Of a stretch of 52,546 nucleotides of DNA, positions 7,670-16,092 are shown in pieces. Origin of the DNA: Bacteroidaceae bacterium (GTDB lineage: Bacteria > Bacteroidota > Bacteroidia > Bacteroidales > Bacteroidaceae); contig JAKSLI010000019.1 of the NCBI GenBank assembly GCA_024401305.1, forward strand, positions 1 through 52,546, in the 5' to 3' direction. The position numbers were made by a program, and so were the translations under genes. Below the pieces are notes generated by a model. That model saw only the letters and a program-made list of their open reading frames with translations. It did not search any database and was not told the DNA's origin. Every line of letters starts with the position of its first letter. The first letter of the stretch is position 1.

Positions 7670-8458
7670 ATGAGCTTAATACAAAAAATTACTCATATCT
7701 CCGTGACGGGAACTAAAAGAAACGTCACCCAGATGCTGAATGCTGCCATTCGCAATGCCGGCACAGGAAACATCATCGTTGATGGCGATGACATTGAGAC
7801 CATCAATCAGAAAGTGATGGAAGAGGACGGACGCAACGGACTCCGAATCGCATTGCCAGACTTGCTTGACGAGATACACATGCAGGATTCTCTTCTCATC
7901 GAAAAGAAGAAAAAATTTGAGGACCTTGCAGATAGCGACGATGACGAAGTTAAAGACTTTCTGGAAATAAGCTCCAACGACAGGATGATTGACATCCTGA
8001 ACGTAGAAGAGAACGATGCAAACTGTTCTGTAGAGTTTAATCTCAACGAATGGGAAGAATGCAAATACTTCGACTGGCTGTCTTGGGAGGATATTGCACG
8101 TCTGTATGATTGTTGCGTCTATATTGATGAAGAACTGTATAGAAATGGGCAGCATTGGATGTTCTGTGGTTCTGAAGTCCTTGAACCCAATGATGGCGAG
8201 ATTAAAAAGACAAGCATAGATCCAGAATTGGATTTAGATGCGTTCAATGATGCCTTCAACAAACTCATCGCACTCAACCCTGAGCGATACCGTCTATTGA
8301 AGATACGCTACTTAGAAGATAAGATTGAATGCCTTCGTAACGAAATTGAGCACGAACAAGTTCTCCTTGCTGGCGTGATTTCCCCAACACCTTGCAAGGC
8401 AGAAAAAAATGAGAACGAAGAAAGCGTTCAGCAGAGCGATGACGATTTACCATTTTGA
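7670..8458 (+). CDS. Hypothetical protein with SSB-like acidic C-terminal tail, 262 aa
   Basis: The body of the protein is not recognised and shows no OB-fold signature of single-stranded DNA-binding protein. It ends ESVQQSDDDLPF, after a polar linker. In SSB proteins the C-terminal tip D-D-D-[I/L]-P-F docks onto repair and replication partners such as RecO, PriA, RecQ or exonuclease I. An identical tip on a non-SSB protein suggests it recruits, or competes for, the same partners; this is inference. The N-terminal 60 residues look alpha/beta, the centre is acidic, and a predicted coiled helix (IRYLEDKIECLRNEIEHEQ) precedes the tail. It is the last gene of the accessory run. Confidence 0.6.
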   Translation: MSLIQKITHISVTGTKRNVTQMLNAAIRNAGTGNIIVDGDDIETINQKVMEEDGRNGLRIALPDLLDEIHMQDSLLIEKKKKFEDLADSDDDEVKDFLEISSNDRMIDILNVEENDANCSVEFNLNEWEECKYFDWLSWEDIARLYDCCVYIDEELYRNGQHWMFCGSEVLEPNDGEIKKTSIDPELDLDAFNDAFNKLIALNPERYRLLKIRYLEDKIECLRNEIEHEQVLLAGVISPTPCKAEKNENEESVQQSDDDLPF

Positions 8459-8465
8459 TACGAAT

Positions 8466-8492
8466 GTAGAATTCTAGTAGTCTACCTTTTTT
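8466..8492 (+). terminator. Weak terminator-like hairpin after the accessory run
   Basis: GTAGA (8466-8470) pairs with TCTAC (8481-8485), followed by a run of six T (8487-8492). The stem is only five base pairs, so it is a weak candidate, but it falls just after the last accessory gene. Confidence 0.25.
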
Positions 8493-8525
8493 CCTGCTCA
8501 TAGGAATGTTTTTCGCTATTATTTG

Positions 8526-8555
8526 TTTGTATGTTAAAATAAAATGTTAACTTTG
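8526..8555 (+). promoter_or_regulatory. Bacteroidetes-type promoter for the DUF3857 pair
   Basis: TTTG (8526-8529), 18 bases, then TAACTTTG (8548-8555) match the -33 and -7 boxes. A start near 8560 would leave a leader of about 155 bases before the gene at 8719. Confidence 0.65.
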
Positions 8556-8718
8556 CCACAGATTTTGTAAACACAAAGATTCCTTAACCATCATGTAACA
8601 TGAAAGTGCGCAGGTTGGGTGATTTGTGATGGAATGGAGAAATGACTCTAACCAGAATGCAAATATCATTTAGAAATGAAAAAAATGAATGGCAAACCAT
8701 AAATAACCATAAAGAACA

Positions 8719-10749
8719 ATGAAACTGATGATGAAAAGCATAATCGGGCTCTTGCTTTTGATGAGTACTGGTATTCAGCTTTGGGCACAGAAGCCTACTA
8801 CGGCAGTGGGGCTTCCTGTGGTAAACATGAAGATGGGAAAGCCTACGATGGAAGAGATGACGATGGAATCTTGCCCCTTTGATGCGGAAGCGGATGCGGT
8901 GGTGCTGATGCAGACATGCGATGTGAGGTATGTGATGGCTACAATGTACGACCTTTCCGTGGTGTATGACTACAAGATGCGCATCAAGATCCTTACAGAC
9001 GAAGGCAAGAAGTATGGCGATTTCACCATACCATTCTATTCAAATGCTGAGAATCTACAGATAGAAGAGGAGGAGTTCAGCGAATTCTCGGCAGCGTCCT
9101 ACAACCTGAACGAGAAGGGAAAGATAGTCTCCACGAAACTTGCCCAGCAGCACATACGCGATGAGCGTGTGGACAATCGCCACAAGGTACGCAAGTTCAG
9201 TGTGCCACAGGTGCAGAAGGGCAGTATCGTTGAGGTGCGCTATCAGCTGCGTAGCCAACGATTCTTCTTCATCTACGACTATGATATGCAGCGAGACATT
9301 CCTGTCGCCTACGAGAAATGCTTCATGGAGATACCGGCTGTGTTGCAGTTTAATGTGGAAGCGCCGGTGAAGCGACAGAACGTGTGGACCAATGTATCCG
9401 GCAGTTACATACAGATAGAGAACTCCGATCCGAAGCGTCCGCAACGCTGTAATGCCAACTGCTACACAATAGAGGCTGCTCAGATGCCAGCTCTCAAGGA
9501 TGTCAATTATGTATGGAATGTTGACGACTATGCTGCCAAGGTGGTGTGCGACCTGAAGACCATGCAGTTTCCGCAAACCGCAAAGCGCAACTACGGCATG
9601 ACATGGGAGCAGGCAGACAGGCTAATCCTTGATCAAGACCAGATAGGCACTAAGCTGAACGACAAGAGCAAGTTCCGCGAAGAACTTGCTGCCAGCGGAA
9701 TATCTGCAATAGCTGACGAGAAGGAACGCATTGGTGCCGCCGTATTGTTCCTGGCATCGCGTGTGGCTTGGAATGGAAAGTACAACAACCTTCCCGATTA
9801 TGCCAACGCCATAGTAAAGAAAAAGAGTGGCAGTTCAGCCGATGTCAACCTTATGTTGATAAATGTGCTCAACGACTTGGGCTTCACTTCATATCCCGTC
9901 TATCTTAGCACTCGCCGCCATGGTCGCCTTCCTATCCATCCGTCTGCCAACGCCTTCAACACATTCGTCGTTGCTGTGGAAACAACAAACGGCTTGGTCT
10001 ATGTGGACGGCACAGACCCTTACGGCGCTGTCAATGTGCTCAATCCTAATCTCTATGTCGCCCAAGCACGCAAGATAGGCATGAAGGTTAGTGGCTCGTG
10101 GGTTGACCTCACGAAGCTGGCACAACACAAGACGGCATATCTCTCATCTATTTCGCTCTCTGCCGATGGCACGGTGACTGGCGAACTGTCTGCAAAATAC
10201 AGCAAGAACTCTGCACGAGAACTGAAAGCCGACTACCACAACGCAAAGGACAGTGTGGCCTACGTTCAGTCACTTCAGGAGAAGTATGGCATAACAATCA
10301 GCTCCATGCAGCTGACGGGGCAAAAACAATATGGCGATGAGGTGAAGAATACTGTGAAGTTCCAGAAGGCGGCAGAAGCTACCGATGACCACATCTATGT
10401 AAGCCCTTTCGTGTTCAATCCTATGGGCGAGTCGCCTTTCAAGGATGAAACTCGCGAGCTGCCTGTGGAAATGCCTTATCCTGTCAGTCTAAGCTATTTT
10501 GTGGATGTCAATATACCTGACGGTTACGCCGTTGAAGAGACTCCTAAAGACTTTGAGGTCACTGTTCCTGACCGCTCTCTGACGGTGAAGATGACATGCA
10601 AGAACGCTGATGACAAGGTCAGCATAACCTATAGTTTTGTGAGCAAGAAGATGTACCATGAGGCTGAAGCCTACACGGCAATAAAGAAAGTTTACGACAT
10701 GGCTTGCCAGAGCATGGGAGACATGATCGTGCTGAAGAAGAAATTATGA
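8719..10749 (+). CDS. Secreted DUF3857/transglutaminase-like protein, degenerate active site, 676 aa
   Basis: A signal peptide (MMKSIIGLLLLMSTGIQLWA, cleavage after AQ near residue 24) is followed by a DUF3857-type beta domain and a transglutaminase-like domain around residues 330-435. The catalytic positions are changed. Where active members read G-D-C-K-D, this protein reads G-S-S-A-D (371-375), so Cys is Ser373; the His position in the next strand is Thr415 (NAFNTFVV); the Asp-type position survives (Asp430 in YVDGTDP). The domain is therefore probably structural or binding. The C-terminal 240 residues are a further beta-rich domain. It overlaps the next gene by 4 bases (ATGA), so the two are coupled and likely work together in the periplasm or at the cell surface. 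Confidence 0.8.
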   Translation: MKLMMKSIIGLLLLMSTGIQLWAQKPTTAVGLPVVNMKMGKPTMEEMTMESCPFDAEADAVVLMQTCDVRYVMATMYDLSVVYDYKMRIKILTDEGKKYGDFTIPFYSNAENLQIEEEEFSEFSAASYNLNEKGKIVSTKLAQQHIRDERVDNRHKVRKFSVPQVQKGSIVEVRYQLRSQRFFFIYDYDMQRDIPVAYEKCFMEIPAVLQFNVEAPVKRQNVWTNVSGSYIQIENSDPKRPQRCNANCYTIEAAQMPALKDVNYVWNVDDYAAKVVCDLKTMQFPQTAKRNYGMTWEQADRLILDQDQIGTKLNDKSKFREELAASGISAIADEKERIGAAVLFLASRVAWNGKYNNLPDYANAIVKKKSGSSADVNLMLINVLNDLGFTSYPVYLSTRRHGRLPIHPSANAFNTFVVAVETTNGLVYVDGTDPYGAVNVLNPNLYVAQARKIGMKVSGSWVDLTKLAQHKTAYLSSISLSADGTVTGELSAKYSKNSARELKADYHNAKDSVAYVQSLQEKYGITISSMQLTGQKQYGDEVKNTVKFQKAAEATDDHIYVSPFVFNPMGESPFKDETRELPVEMPYPVSLSYFVDVNIPDGYAVEETPKDFEVTVPDRSLTVKMTCKNADDKVSITYSFVSKKMYHEAEAYTAIKKVYDMACQSMGDMIVLKKKL

Positions 10750-12617
10750 AGCGTGTTCTTGTACTCTGTCTGTGGCTTGCGCTTTGCGCTTCAACCTATG
10801 CACAGAAAGCCGATGTCACGGTGCTCTTGGACAGCACTTCGGTCAATGTGGAAAACATTGGCTACTATACCAGTGTGCATCATCAAAAGTTCATCCTGAA
10901 CAACTCCAATCGTGCCGATCTGGCGAATATCGTCATCGGGATGAACCAGAATACGGAGCTTGCGAAGTTTGAATATGTGATGACCGACCTTTCAGGGCGT
11001 GTGCTTCGCAGCGTGAAGAAAAGCGAACTGCAACGCTTTGAGTATTCACAAGAGTTGGCTACCGACTTCTACCGTCTGATGGCAGAGGTTACGCCACCTT
11101 CATATCCAGTGGTTATCACAAGGACGGAGAAGATTGTCCGAAACGGAAATGTGCTGGATTATCCTTACTTCTTTCCCCAAAAAGGATATGGCATAACGGT
11201 TCAGAAAGCTGTGTATCAGATAGAATGGCCTGAGGACAAAGTGACTGTTAGACATAAGGGTATGAACATTGCCACGAAACCTTCCGTTTGGCAGGTGGGC
11301 AACAAGAAAAGGCTTCGCTATGCCTTGGAGGGAATGCAACCTGTGGCGCGTATGCCGTATGCTTTGGATATGGACGAGCGAATGCCGTTTGTGATGTTTG
11401 CGCCGGAAGAGATACGCTCTCACGGCTCTACGGGCAGTATGGATTCTTGGACTTCATTTGGCAGTTGGCAGTATGGCTTGGCCAAAGACCGACAGTTGCT
11501 GCCCGAGTCGCATCTGAACAAGATTCGCGCTTTGGTGGCTGATTGCCATACAGAGCGTGCGAAGATTGCTCGGCTTTACGACTTCTTGGGGCAGAATACA
11601 CGCTATGTTGCCGTGGAACTTGGCATTGGTGGCTATCAGCCAGAAGCAGCGCATACGGTAATGCAAATGGGCTTTGGCGACTGCAAGGGACTGAGCAACT
11701 ATATGCACTCAATGCTGAAGGCGATAGGCATTGAGAGCCGATTGGCAGCAATTGGAACTGATGAACCGAATCTTATTCCAGGCTTTGCAAATGCCAACCA
11801 ACTCGACCACATGATCCTGGCAGTCTTGCTGGAGCAAGGGAAGGATACGCTGTGGATGGAATGTACTAACCCGAAACTTCCTGCGGGATATGTACATAAC
11901 CACATCTCTGGGCATGATGCCTTGATGTTGGAGGCAGACGGAGGGCGTATAGTCAAGTTGCCTGAGTACGCAGATAGCTTGAACCTTCGTCATTCATGGA
12001 TTTCCGTCACTCTCCGTTCGGATGCTTCGGCAGATGTGTTCGTAAACGAAGCTTTCCATTGTCACAGGTATGCAGAAGCTTTTGCTCTGCTTGGCAAGAA
12101 AGAACAGGAACAGAGAACGACCGTTGCGTCATGGTACAAGCTACCGAATACGTCGTTTGGTGCAATCTCGGTCAGCGATGTGAGCAAGCCTTTTGAAGTG
12201 CCACGACTAAACACGCATCTGGAAGGTGTGTGCACCAAATACGTCAATCTTACAGGGCGACGGATGTTCGTGCCCCTTTGCCCTCTATACAAGGACTTTT
12301 CTCCAATGGTCATATCGGACACATTGCTCTCTCAGCACCTCCCGATGAAGATTAGTCATGGCTATAGGGATTCTGCGGAGATTAGGATAAGGATTCCCGA
12401 GGGCTGTTCTGTGGAATCATTGCCTGCACAGATAGATGTGGAAGACGAATTCGGTTCTTTCCATTTTCGGGTAACGCAGGAGTCGGAAGGCTTGCTGGTA
12501 TCTTATGCTCTGGATATGCGTCGAGGTGTGTATAAACCTGCGTCACGCCAGCATCTTCTTGAGATGCAGAGGAAAATCCTAAAGGCATACAACGCTCGCG
12601 TAGTGTTGGTGAAGTAA
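10746..12617 (+). CDS. Secreted DUF3857/transglutaminase-like protein, intact Cys and His, 623 aa
   Basis: The protein starts MKRVLVLCLWLALCASTYAQ, a signal peptide cleaved near residue 20. A DUF3857-type N-terminal domain is followed by a transglutaminase-like domain with GFGDCKGL (Cys313) and QLDHMILAV (His355). The third residue is Glu372 in WMECTNP, where many members have Asp. It is therefore a likely active partner to the degenerate upstream paralogue. The start at 10746 is chosen because it gives a signal peptide at the N-terminus and a 4-base ATGA overlap with the upstream stop; a longer frame from 10704 would bury the signal peptide. Family members are thought to act on proteins or cell-wall-linked peptides, but the substrate is unknown. 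Confidence 0.8.
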   Translation: MKRVLVLCLWLALCASTYAQKADVTVLLDSTSVNVENIGYYTSVHHQKFILNNSNRADLANIVIGMNQNTELAKFEYVMTDLSGRVLRSVKKSELQRFEYSQELATDFYRLMAEVTPPSYPVVITRTEKIVRNGNVLDYPYFFPQKGYGITVQKAVYQIEWPEDKVTVRHKGMNIATKPSVWQVGNKKRLRYALEGMQPVARMPYALDMDERMPFVMFAPEEIRSHGSTGSMDSWTSFGSWQYGLAKDRQLLPESHLNKIRALVADCHTERAKIARLYDFLGQNTRYVAVELGIGGYQPEAAHTVMQMGFGDCKGLSNYMHSMLKAIGIESRLAAIGTDEPNLIPGFANANQLDHMILAVLLEQGKDTLWMECTNPKLPAGYVHNHISGHDALMLEADGGRIVKLPEYADSLNLRHSWISVTLRSDASADVFVNEAFHCHRYAEAFALLGKKEQEQRTTVASWYKLPNTSFGAISVSDVSKPFEVPRLNTHLEGVCTKYVNLTGRRMFVPLCPLYKDFSPMVISDTLLSQHLPMKISHGYRDSAEIRIRIPEGCSVESLPAQIDVEDEFGSFHFRVTQESEGLLVSYALDMRRGVYKPASRQHLLEMQRKILKAYNARVVLVK

Positions 12618-12691
12618 GGCTTCCGATAACCATTAGCCTTTGGCCTCTTGTTGAACCCCACGAAACTTGAATTACAAACTATTAACCTAAT

Positions 12692-14161
12692 ATGATTCTA
12701 ATGAAAAAGTCAATTCTTACAATGTTGGCTTGTACTTTCGCTACATTGGCGATGGCACAGGCGAAACCGATTCTTACCATTGAAGGTGGTAAGGTTCAGG
12801 GTGTTAGTACGGACATCGAGGGCGTTACAGTGTATCGCGGCATTCCTTATGCTGCTGCTCCTATCGGTGATCTGAGATGGAAAGCTCCTCAGCCAGTGGT
12901 GGCTTGGGAAGGCGTGAAGGTGGCTGACAAGTTCGGTCATCCTGGCTATCAGTCGGTGCATTATCCTGGCGGCTATACCACTGAGTGGGGCTATGGCGAC
13001 GAATCGCCTTACAGCGAGGACTGTCTATACCTCAATGTGTGGACACCTGCTGGCGCGAAGGCTGGTCAGAAGCTTCCTGTGGCGCTCTGGATTCACGGTG
13101 GCGGCTACCGCGAGGGTTGGGGCTCTGAGCCTGAGTTCGATGCGCAGGAATGGGCTGCAAAGGGTGTTATCCTCGTGAGCATTAACTATCGTCTCGGCGT
13201 GTTCGGCTTCCTCTCTCATCCGGAACTTTCGGCTGAAAGTCCACAGAAGGTGTCGGGCAACTACGGTATTCTCGACCAGATAGAATCGCTCAAGTGGATA
13301 AAGAAGAACATCGCGCAGTTTGGCGGTGATGTAGACAATGTAACAATCTTCGGTCAGAGTGCTGGTGGCGGTAGTGTGAGAACTCTCTGTGAGTCGCCTC
13401 TTGCCCGTGGTCTTTTCCACAAGGCTATCATCATGAGTGCCGGTGGTCTTGCTCCTGCCGCTGCTGGCAGAGGAATGGGCATGACTCTCGAAGGTGCTGA
13501 ACAGATGAACAAGAAGATCCTTGACTGGGCTGGCATCAACACGCTTGAGAAGATGCGCAGGGCTTCTACTGAGACTGTCCACACCGTAGGCACACACTAT
13601 TCTGCCGTTACAGGCGAACAGGCTCGCATGCCTCTCTCTCCAATCGTTGATGGCTATGTATGCAAGAAGAGCTTCGACGAAGCTGCTGTTGACGGTTCGC
13701 TGGCTGATGTTCCTTATATGATTGGCTTCACAATGAACGACCTCGGCTTTGTGGCAAACGGTATTCCTGAGTTCTGCTACAACCGCGAGGAGGTAGGACA
13801 TCACCCTGTTTGGGCTTACGAATTTGCGCGTCCATTGCCAACAGACGGCAGACCGAATGTGCTGAAGGGTGCGTTCCACTCGGCAGATCTCTGGTATGTG
13901 TTCAAGTCGCTGAAGCACTGCTGGCGACCATGGGCAAAGGGCGACTGGGATCTCTCAGAGCGTATGCTTACAGCTTGGACAAACTTCGCGAAGTATGGCA
14001 ATCCTAACGGCAATGTGAAGAAGGGCGAATGGACTCCTTGCACTAAGAAGAACAACAACATCATGCTCTTCAAGCTTGATGCTCAAGACAAGGACGCTTC
14101 TTGCATGGGACAGCCTATCAAGGTTGAGGCGCAGCCTTGGGCGAATGCGGATAAGAAGTAA
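12692..14161 (+). CDS. Secreted type-B carboxylesterase (COesterase family), 489 aa
   Basis: A signal peptide (KKSILTMLACTFATLAMAQA) is followed by an alpha/beta-hydrolase of the carboxylesterase B family: YRGIPYAAAPIGDLRW, SEDCLYLNVW, the oxyanion loop HGGGYREG, then the nucleophile elbow FGQSAGGGS with Ser223. The likely catalytic His is in KGAFHSADLWYVF near residue 399. The acid is less clear: the usual DEG loop reads FTMNDLGF here. Length is near the family norm. A second ATG at 12701 gives a tidier signal peptide and may be the true start. It hydrolyses carboxylic esters, possibly acetyl or feruloyl esters of plant glycans; the actual substrate is unknown. It is not overlapped with the DUF3857 pair (74-base gap) and no promoter box was clear. 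Confidence 0.85.
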   Translation: MILMKKSILTMLACTFATLAMAQAKPILTIEGGKVQGVSTDIEGVTVYRGIPYAAAPIGDLRWKAPQPVVAWEGVKVADKFGHPGYQSVHYPGGYTTEWGYGDESPYSEDCLYLNVWTPAGAKAGQKLPVALWIHGGGYREGWGSEPEFDAQEWAAKGVILVSINYRLGVFGFLSHPELSAESPQKVSGNYGILDQIESLKWIKKNIAQFGGDVDNVTIFGQSAGGGSVRTLCESPLARGLFHKAIIMSAGGLAPAAAGRGMGMTLEGAEQMNKKILDWAGINTLEKMRRASTETVHTVGTHYSAVTGEQARMPLSPIVDGYVCKKSFDEAAVDGSLADVPYMIGFTMNDLGFVANGIPEFCYNREEVGHHPVWAYEFARPLPTDGRPNVLKGAFHSADLWYVFKSLKHCWRPWAKGDWDLSERMLTAWTNFAKYGNPNGNVKKGEWTPCTKKNNNIMLFKLDAQDKDASCMGQPIKVEAQPWANADKK

Positions 14162-14188
14162 AAGTTCAAGTTTCGTGAGCGAAACTAG

Positions 14189-14220
14189 AGGCTAATGGCT
14201 AATAGCTAATGGTGAATGGC
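14189..14220. repeat. Period-7 degenerate tandem tract
   Basis: Units GCTAATG, GCTAATA, GCTAATG, GTGAATG follow each other in strict seven-base register just after the esterase stop. Similar seven-base tracts with other words occur at 17511, 17565, 18774, 18851 and 32284. Confidence 0.6.
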
Positions 14221-14233
14221 ATCGTTAGCAAAA

Positions 14234-14273
14234 AAATGTAGGGCGAGGATTTCGAAATCCCCGCCCTACATTT
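14234..14273 (-). terminator. Strong terminator for the DJ-1/PfpI end of the minus-strand train
   Basis: A 12-bp stem (14234-14245 with 14262-14273, AAATGTAGGGCG with its complement) continues through the palindrome GGATTTCGAAATCC. On the minus strand it is followed by a run of seven T. It may also stop transcripts coming from the esterase on the other strand. Confidence 0.75.
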
Positions 14274-14324
14274 GTTGTATGGATTTATGTGGGATTATAG
14301 TAATAAGTTCCCGTGTGTTTTTTA

Positions 14325-14885
14325 TTATTCTTCTGACATAAGATGCTTGAAGCGCATGCCTTCTGCGAGGGCTTCTGCTGTGGCATCGTCCTTGAGGAGT
14401 CGGACAAGTTCGTAAGCGAATGGAAGTGCTGCGGCAGGACCTTCGCCTGTTGTGATGTTGCCGTCTGTTACGAAGACATCGCCATTATAGTCTGCTCCGT
14501 CGAGGATTCCTTCAAAGCCAGGATAGCATGTGGCGCGATGACCACTGAGAATGCCGAGCTTGCCGAGAACGAAAGGTGCTGCGCAGATGGCTGCGATACG
14601 ACCGCCACGCATGTTCTGCTTGACAAGAGCTTCCTTCAGAGACTCGCAGTTGTCGAGATTCTCTGCTCCAGGCATACCGCCAGGAAGGAAGAGAAGGTCT
14701 GCATCGTCGTAGTTGTTGTCGGCAAGGAGTGTGTCTGCAAGCATTGTTACGCCATGTGCAGAGGTAACCTCCTTTGTCTCGTTGATACTAACTGTAGTGA
14801 CTTCGAGTCCTGCTCTGCGCAAGACATCAACTGGTGCAAGGGCTTCTACATCCTCAAAGCCGTTTGCGAGAAAAGTGTAAATCAT
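14325..14885 (-). CDS. DJ-1/PfpI family protein, 186 aa
   Basis: This is a compact DJ-1-type alpha/beta protein: MIYTFLANGFEDVEALAPVD at the start, LLFLPGGMPGAENL in the middle, and the nucleophile elbow AAICAAPFVLG with the conserved Cys. The Glu that pairs with that Cys is in GFEDVE. The length fits the family. The ATG at 14885 is preferred; an earlier in-frame ATG at 14900 would add MGGRI, encoded by a G/C-rich repeat. Family members include chaperones, glyoxalases and peptidase-like stress proteins; this one is closest in pattern to the bacterial YajL/ThiJ group. It has its own TAnnTTTG box upstream and a terminator downstream. Confidence 0.85.
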   Translation of the reverse strand: MIYTFLANGFEDVEALAPVDVLRRAGLEVTTVSINETKEVTSAHGVTMLADTLLADNNYDDADLLFLPGGMPGAENLDNCESLKEALVKQNMRGGRIAAICAAPFVLGKLGILSGHRATCYPGFEGILDGADYNGDVFVTDGNITTGEGPAAALPFAYELVRLLKDDATAEALAEGMRFKHLMSEE

Positions 14886-14890
14886 AATGC

Positions 14891-14920
14891 GACCCCCCAT
14901 CCCCCCAAGGGGGAGTTTTT
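14891..14920 (-). repeat. G/C-rich palindromic intergenic repeat, copy A
   Basis: The sequence reads CCCCCC-AT-CCCCCC-AA-GGGGG-AG then a T run. It is inverted relative to copy B (15081-15108), and the two bracket the DJ-1 to nadK spacer. Confidence 0.7.
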
Positions 14921-15068
14921 GATTGTTATGGGGATAAATTTTTAAAAGTTATTCAAGTTCTACAAGTAGAATAAATATAGGTGATAATATACTTTTTGGC
15001 ACGGAATGATTCATAAATCAAGATTTGTGCCTAATGGTATATTGTTTCCAAAAAAATCAATCAGACTG

Positions 15069-15076
15069 CAAAGGTA
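15069..15076 (-). promoter_or_regulatory. -7 box for the DJ-1/PfpI gene
   Basis: The minus strand reads TACCTTTG here. The -33 region would fall in palindrome copy B, and no TTTG was found at the usual distance. The leader to 14885 would be about 175 bases. Confidence 0.4.
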
Positions 15077-15080
15077 TCAA

Positions 15081-15108
15081 AAGTTCCCCCTTGGGGGGTT
15101 AGGGGGTC
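15081..15108 (+). repeat. G/C-rich palindromic intergenic repeat, copy B
   Basis: AAGTT-CCCCC-TT-GGGGGG-TTA-GGGGG-TC, the inverse of copy A. It lies between the nadK stop (15114) and the -7 box of the DJ-1 gene. Confidence 0.7.
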
Positions 15109-15113
15109 GGTCT

Positions 15114-16040
15114 CTACCCCCTTTGGTCTAAGCCCCAGAGCATTTTGTCTCGGAGCACGTTAAAGTATTTGCGTGAATGACGCTTAACGATCATTGTCTT
15201 ATAGGCTGCCTTCTTTATTGTAAGGCGCACTTCGTCGTTGAGTGACTCTGAACGACCGTCGATTGCCACGAGGTAGTTGTGTGAACGGCTTTCAATGGAA
15301 AGCTCTATGACGGAAGTGTCGTTGACAACGATTGGGCGTGTATTCAAAGAATGTGGCGCTACCGGTGTGAGGCAAAGCACATTTGTGGTTGGCGCGATGA
15401 TAGGTCCGCCGTTGGAGAGCGAGTATGCCGTAGAACCAGTAGGCGTAGAGATTATCAAACCGTCGGCTTGGTATGTCATGAGATATTCGCCATCGATATA
15501 GCAACGGATGGAAATCATGGACGCCGTGTCACGCTTCAGGACAGCGATGTCGTTGAGAGCGTAAGGCGAAGCGAGTGGGGAAGGGGTTGATACCTTTATC
15601 ACTGCATGTTCCTCAACAGCATATTTCCCTTTGTAGAGGTCGTCGATAACGGACTCCATCTCTGCTGGCGACACATCGGCAAGGAAACCAAGACGACCGA
15701 AATTCACTCCGACGATAGGTGTCTGATTGGCTCCCACCATCTCTGCAACGCGAAGCAAAGTGCCGTCACCACCGAGAGAGAAGGCGAAGTCGGCATCGAA
15801 ATCGTTGCCAGTGAAGGTGCGATCAACGGTGATATCGAGCTTCTGACCGTCAGTGAGGAACTTATGGAAGTCTTCCTCCATGACAATCTCCGCATTATGC
15901 TTCTGCAGACAAGCAAGGAGTTTCTGTATGCTCACAGACTTCTTTGCCTGATGAACATTTCCGAATATTGCGAAACGCTTCTTCAACCCCCCATCCCCCG
16001 AAGGGGGTGTTTTTATATGTTTTTGAGGACTGTTAATCAT
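15114..16040 (-). CDS. nadK: NAD kinase, 308 aa from the first ATG
   Basis: NAD kinase phosphorylates NAD to NADP in the cytoplasm. The phosphate-binding motif SLGGDGTLL (GGDG at 90-93) is present, with NFGRLGFLADVS and the TPTGSTAYSLSNGGPI motif. The N-terminus is odd. The conserved fold begins RFAIFGN near residue 22, and the preceding KTPPSGDGGLKK is encoded by palindrome copy C. The true start may be the TTG at 15986, just before Lys-Lys-Arg-Phe, or the ATG at 16040 if the repeat has been taken into the gene. It follows rseP on the same strand with an 83-base spacer holding copy D. Confidence 0.9.
   Translation of the reverse strand: MINSPQKHIKTPPSGDGGLKKRFAIFGNVHQAKKSVSIQKLLACLQKHNAEIVMEEDFHKFLTDGQKLDITVDRTFTGNDFDADFAFSLGGDGTLLRVAEMVGANQTPIVGVNFGRLGFLADVSPAEMESVIDDLYKGKYAVEEHAVIKVSTPSPLASPYALNDIAVLKRDTASMISIRCYIDGEYLMTYQADGLIISTPTGSTAYSLSNGGPIIAPTTNVLCLTPVAPHSLNTRPIVVNDTSVIELSIESRSHNYLVAIDGRSESLNDEVRLTIKKAAYKTMIVKRHSRKYFNVLRDKMLWGLDQRG
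15985..16014 (-). repeat. G/C-rich palindromic repeat, copy C, inside the 5' end of nadK
   Basis: AACCCCCC-AT-CCCCC-GAA-GGGGG-TG followed by T-rich sequence, in the same orientation as copy A. It encodes Pro-Pro-Ser-Gly-Asp-Gly-Gly of the nadK reading frame and is inverted relative to copy D. Confidence 0.7.
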
Positions 16041-16092
16041 ATTGGTTATTTACTGATTTAGAATTTACATCTCCCCCCAAAAAAGAACTATT

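Noticed and set aside
10704-10745. Longer start for the second DUF3857 gene
   Set aside because: It would place the signal peptide inside the protein; the ATG at 10746 gives a proper signal peptide and an ATGA overlap.
13025-13918. Long open frame opposite the esterase gene (297 codons)
   Set aside because: It lies wholly antisense to a convincing carboxylesterase, has Ser/Arg-rich sequence with no domain pattern, and follows from codon bias of the real gene.
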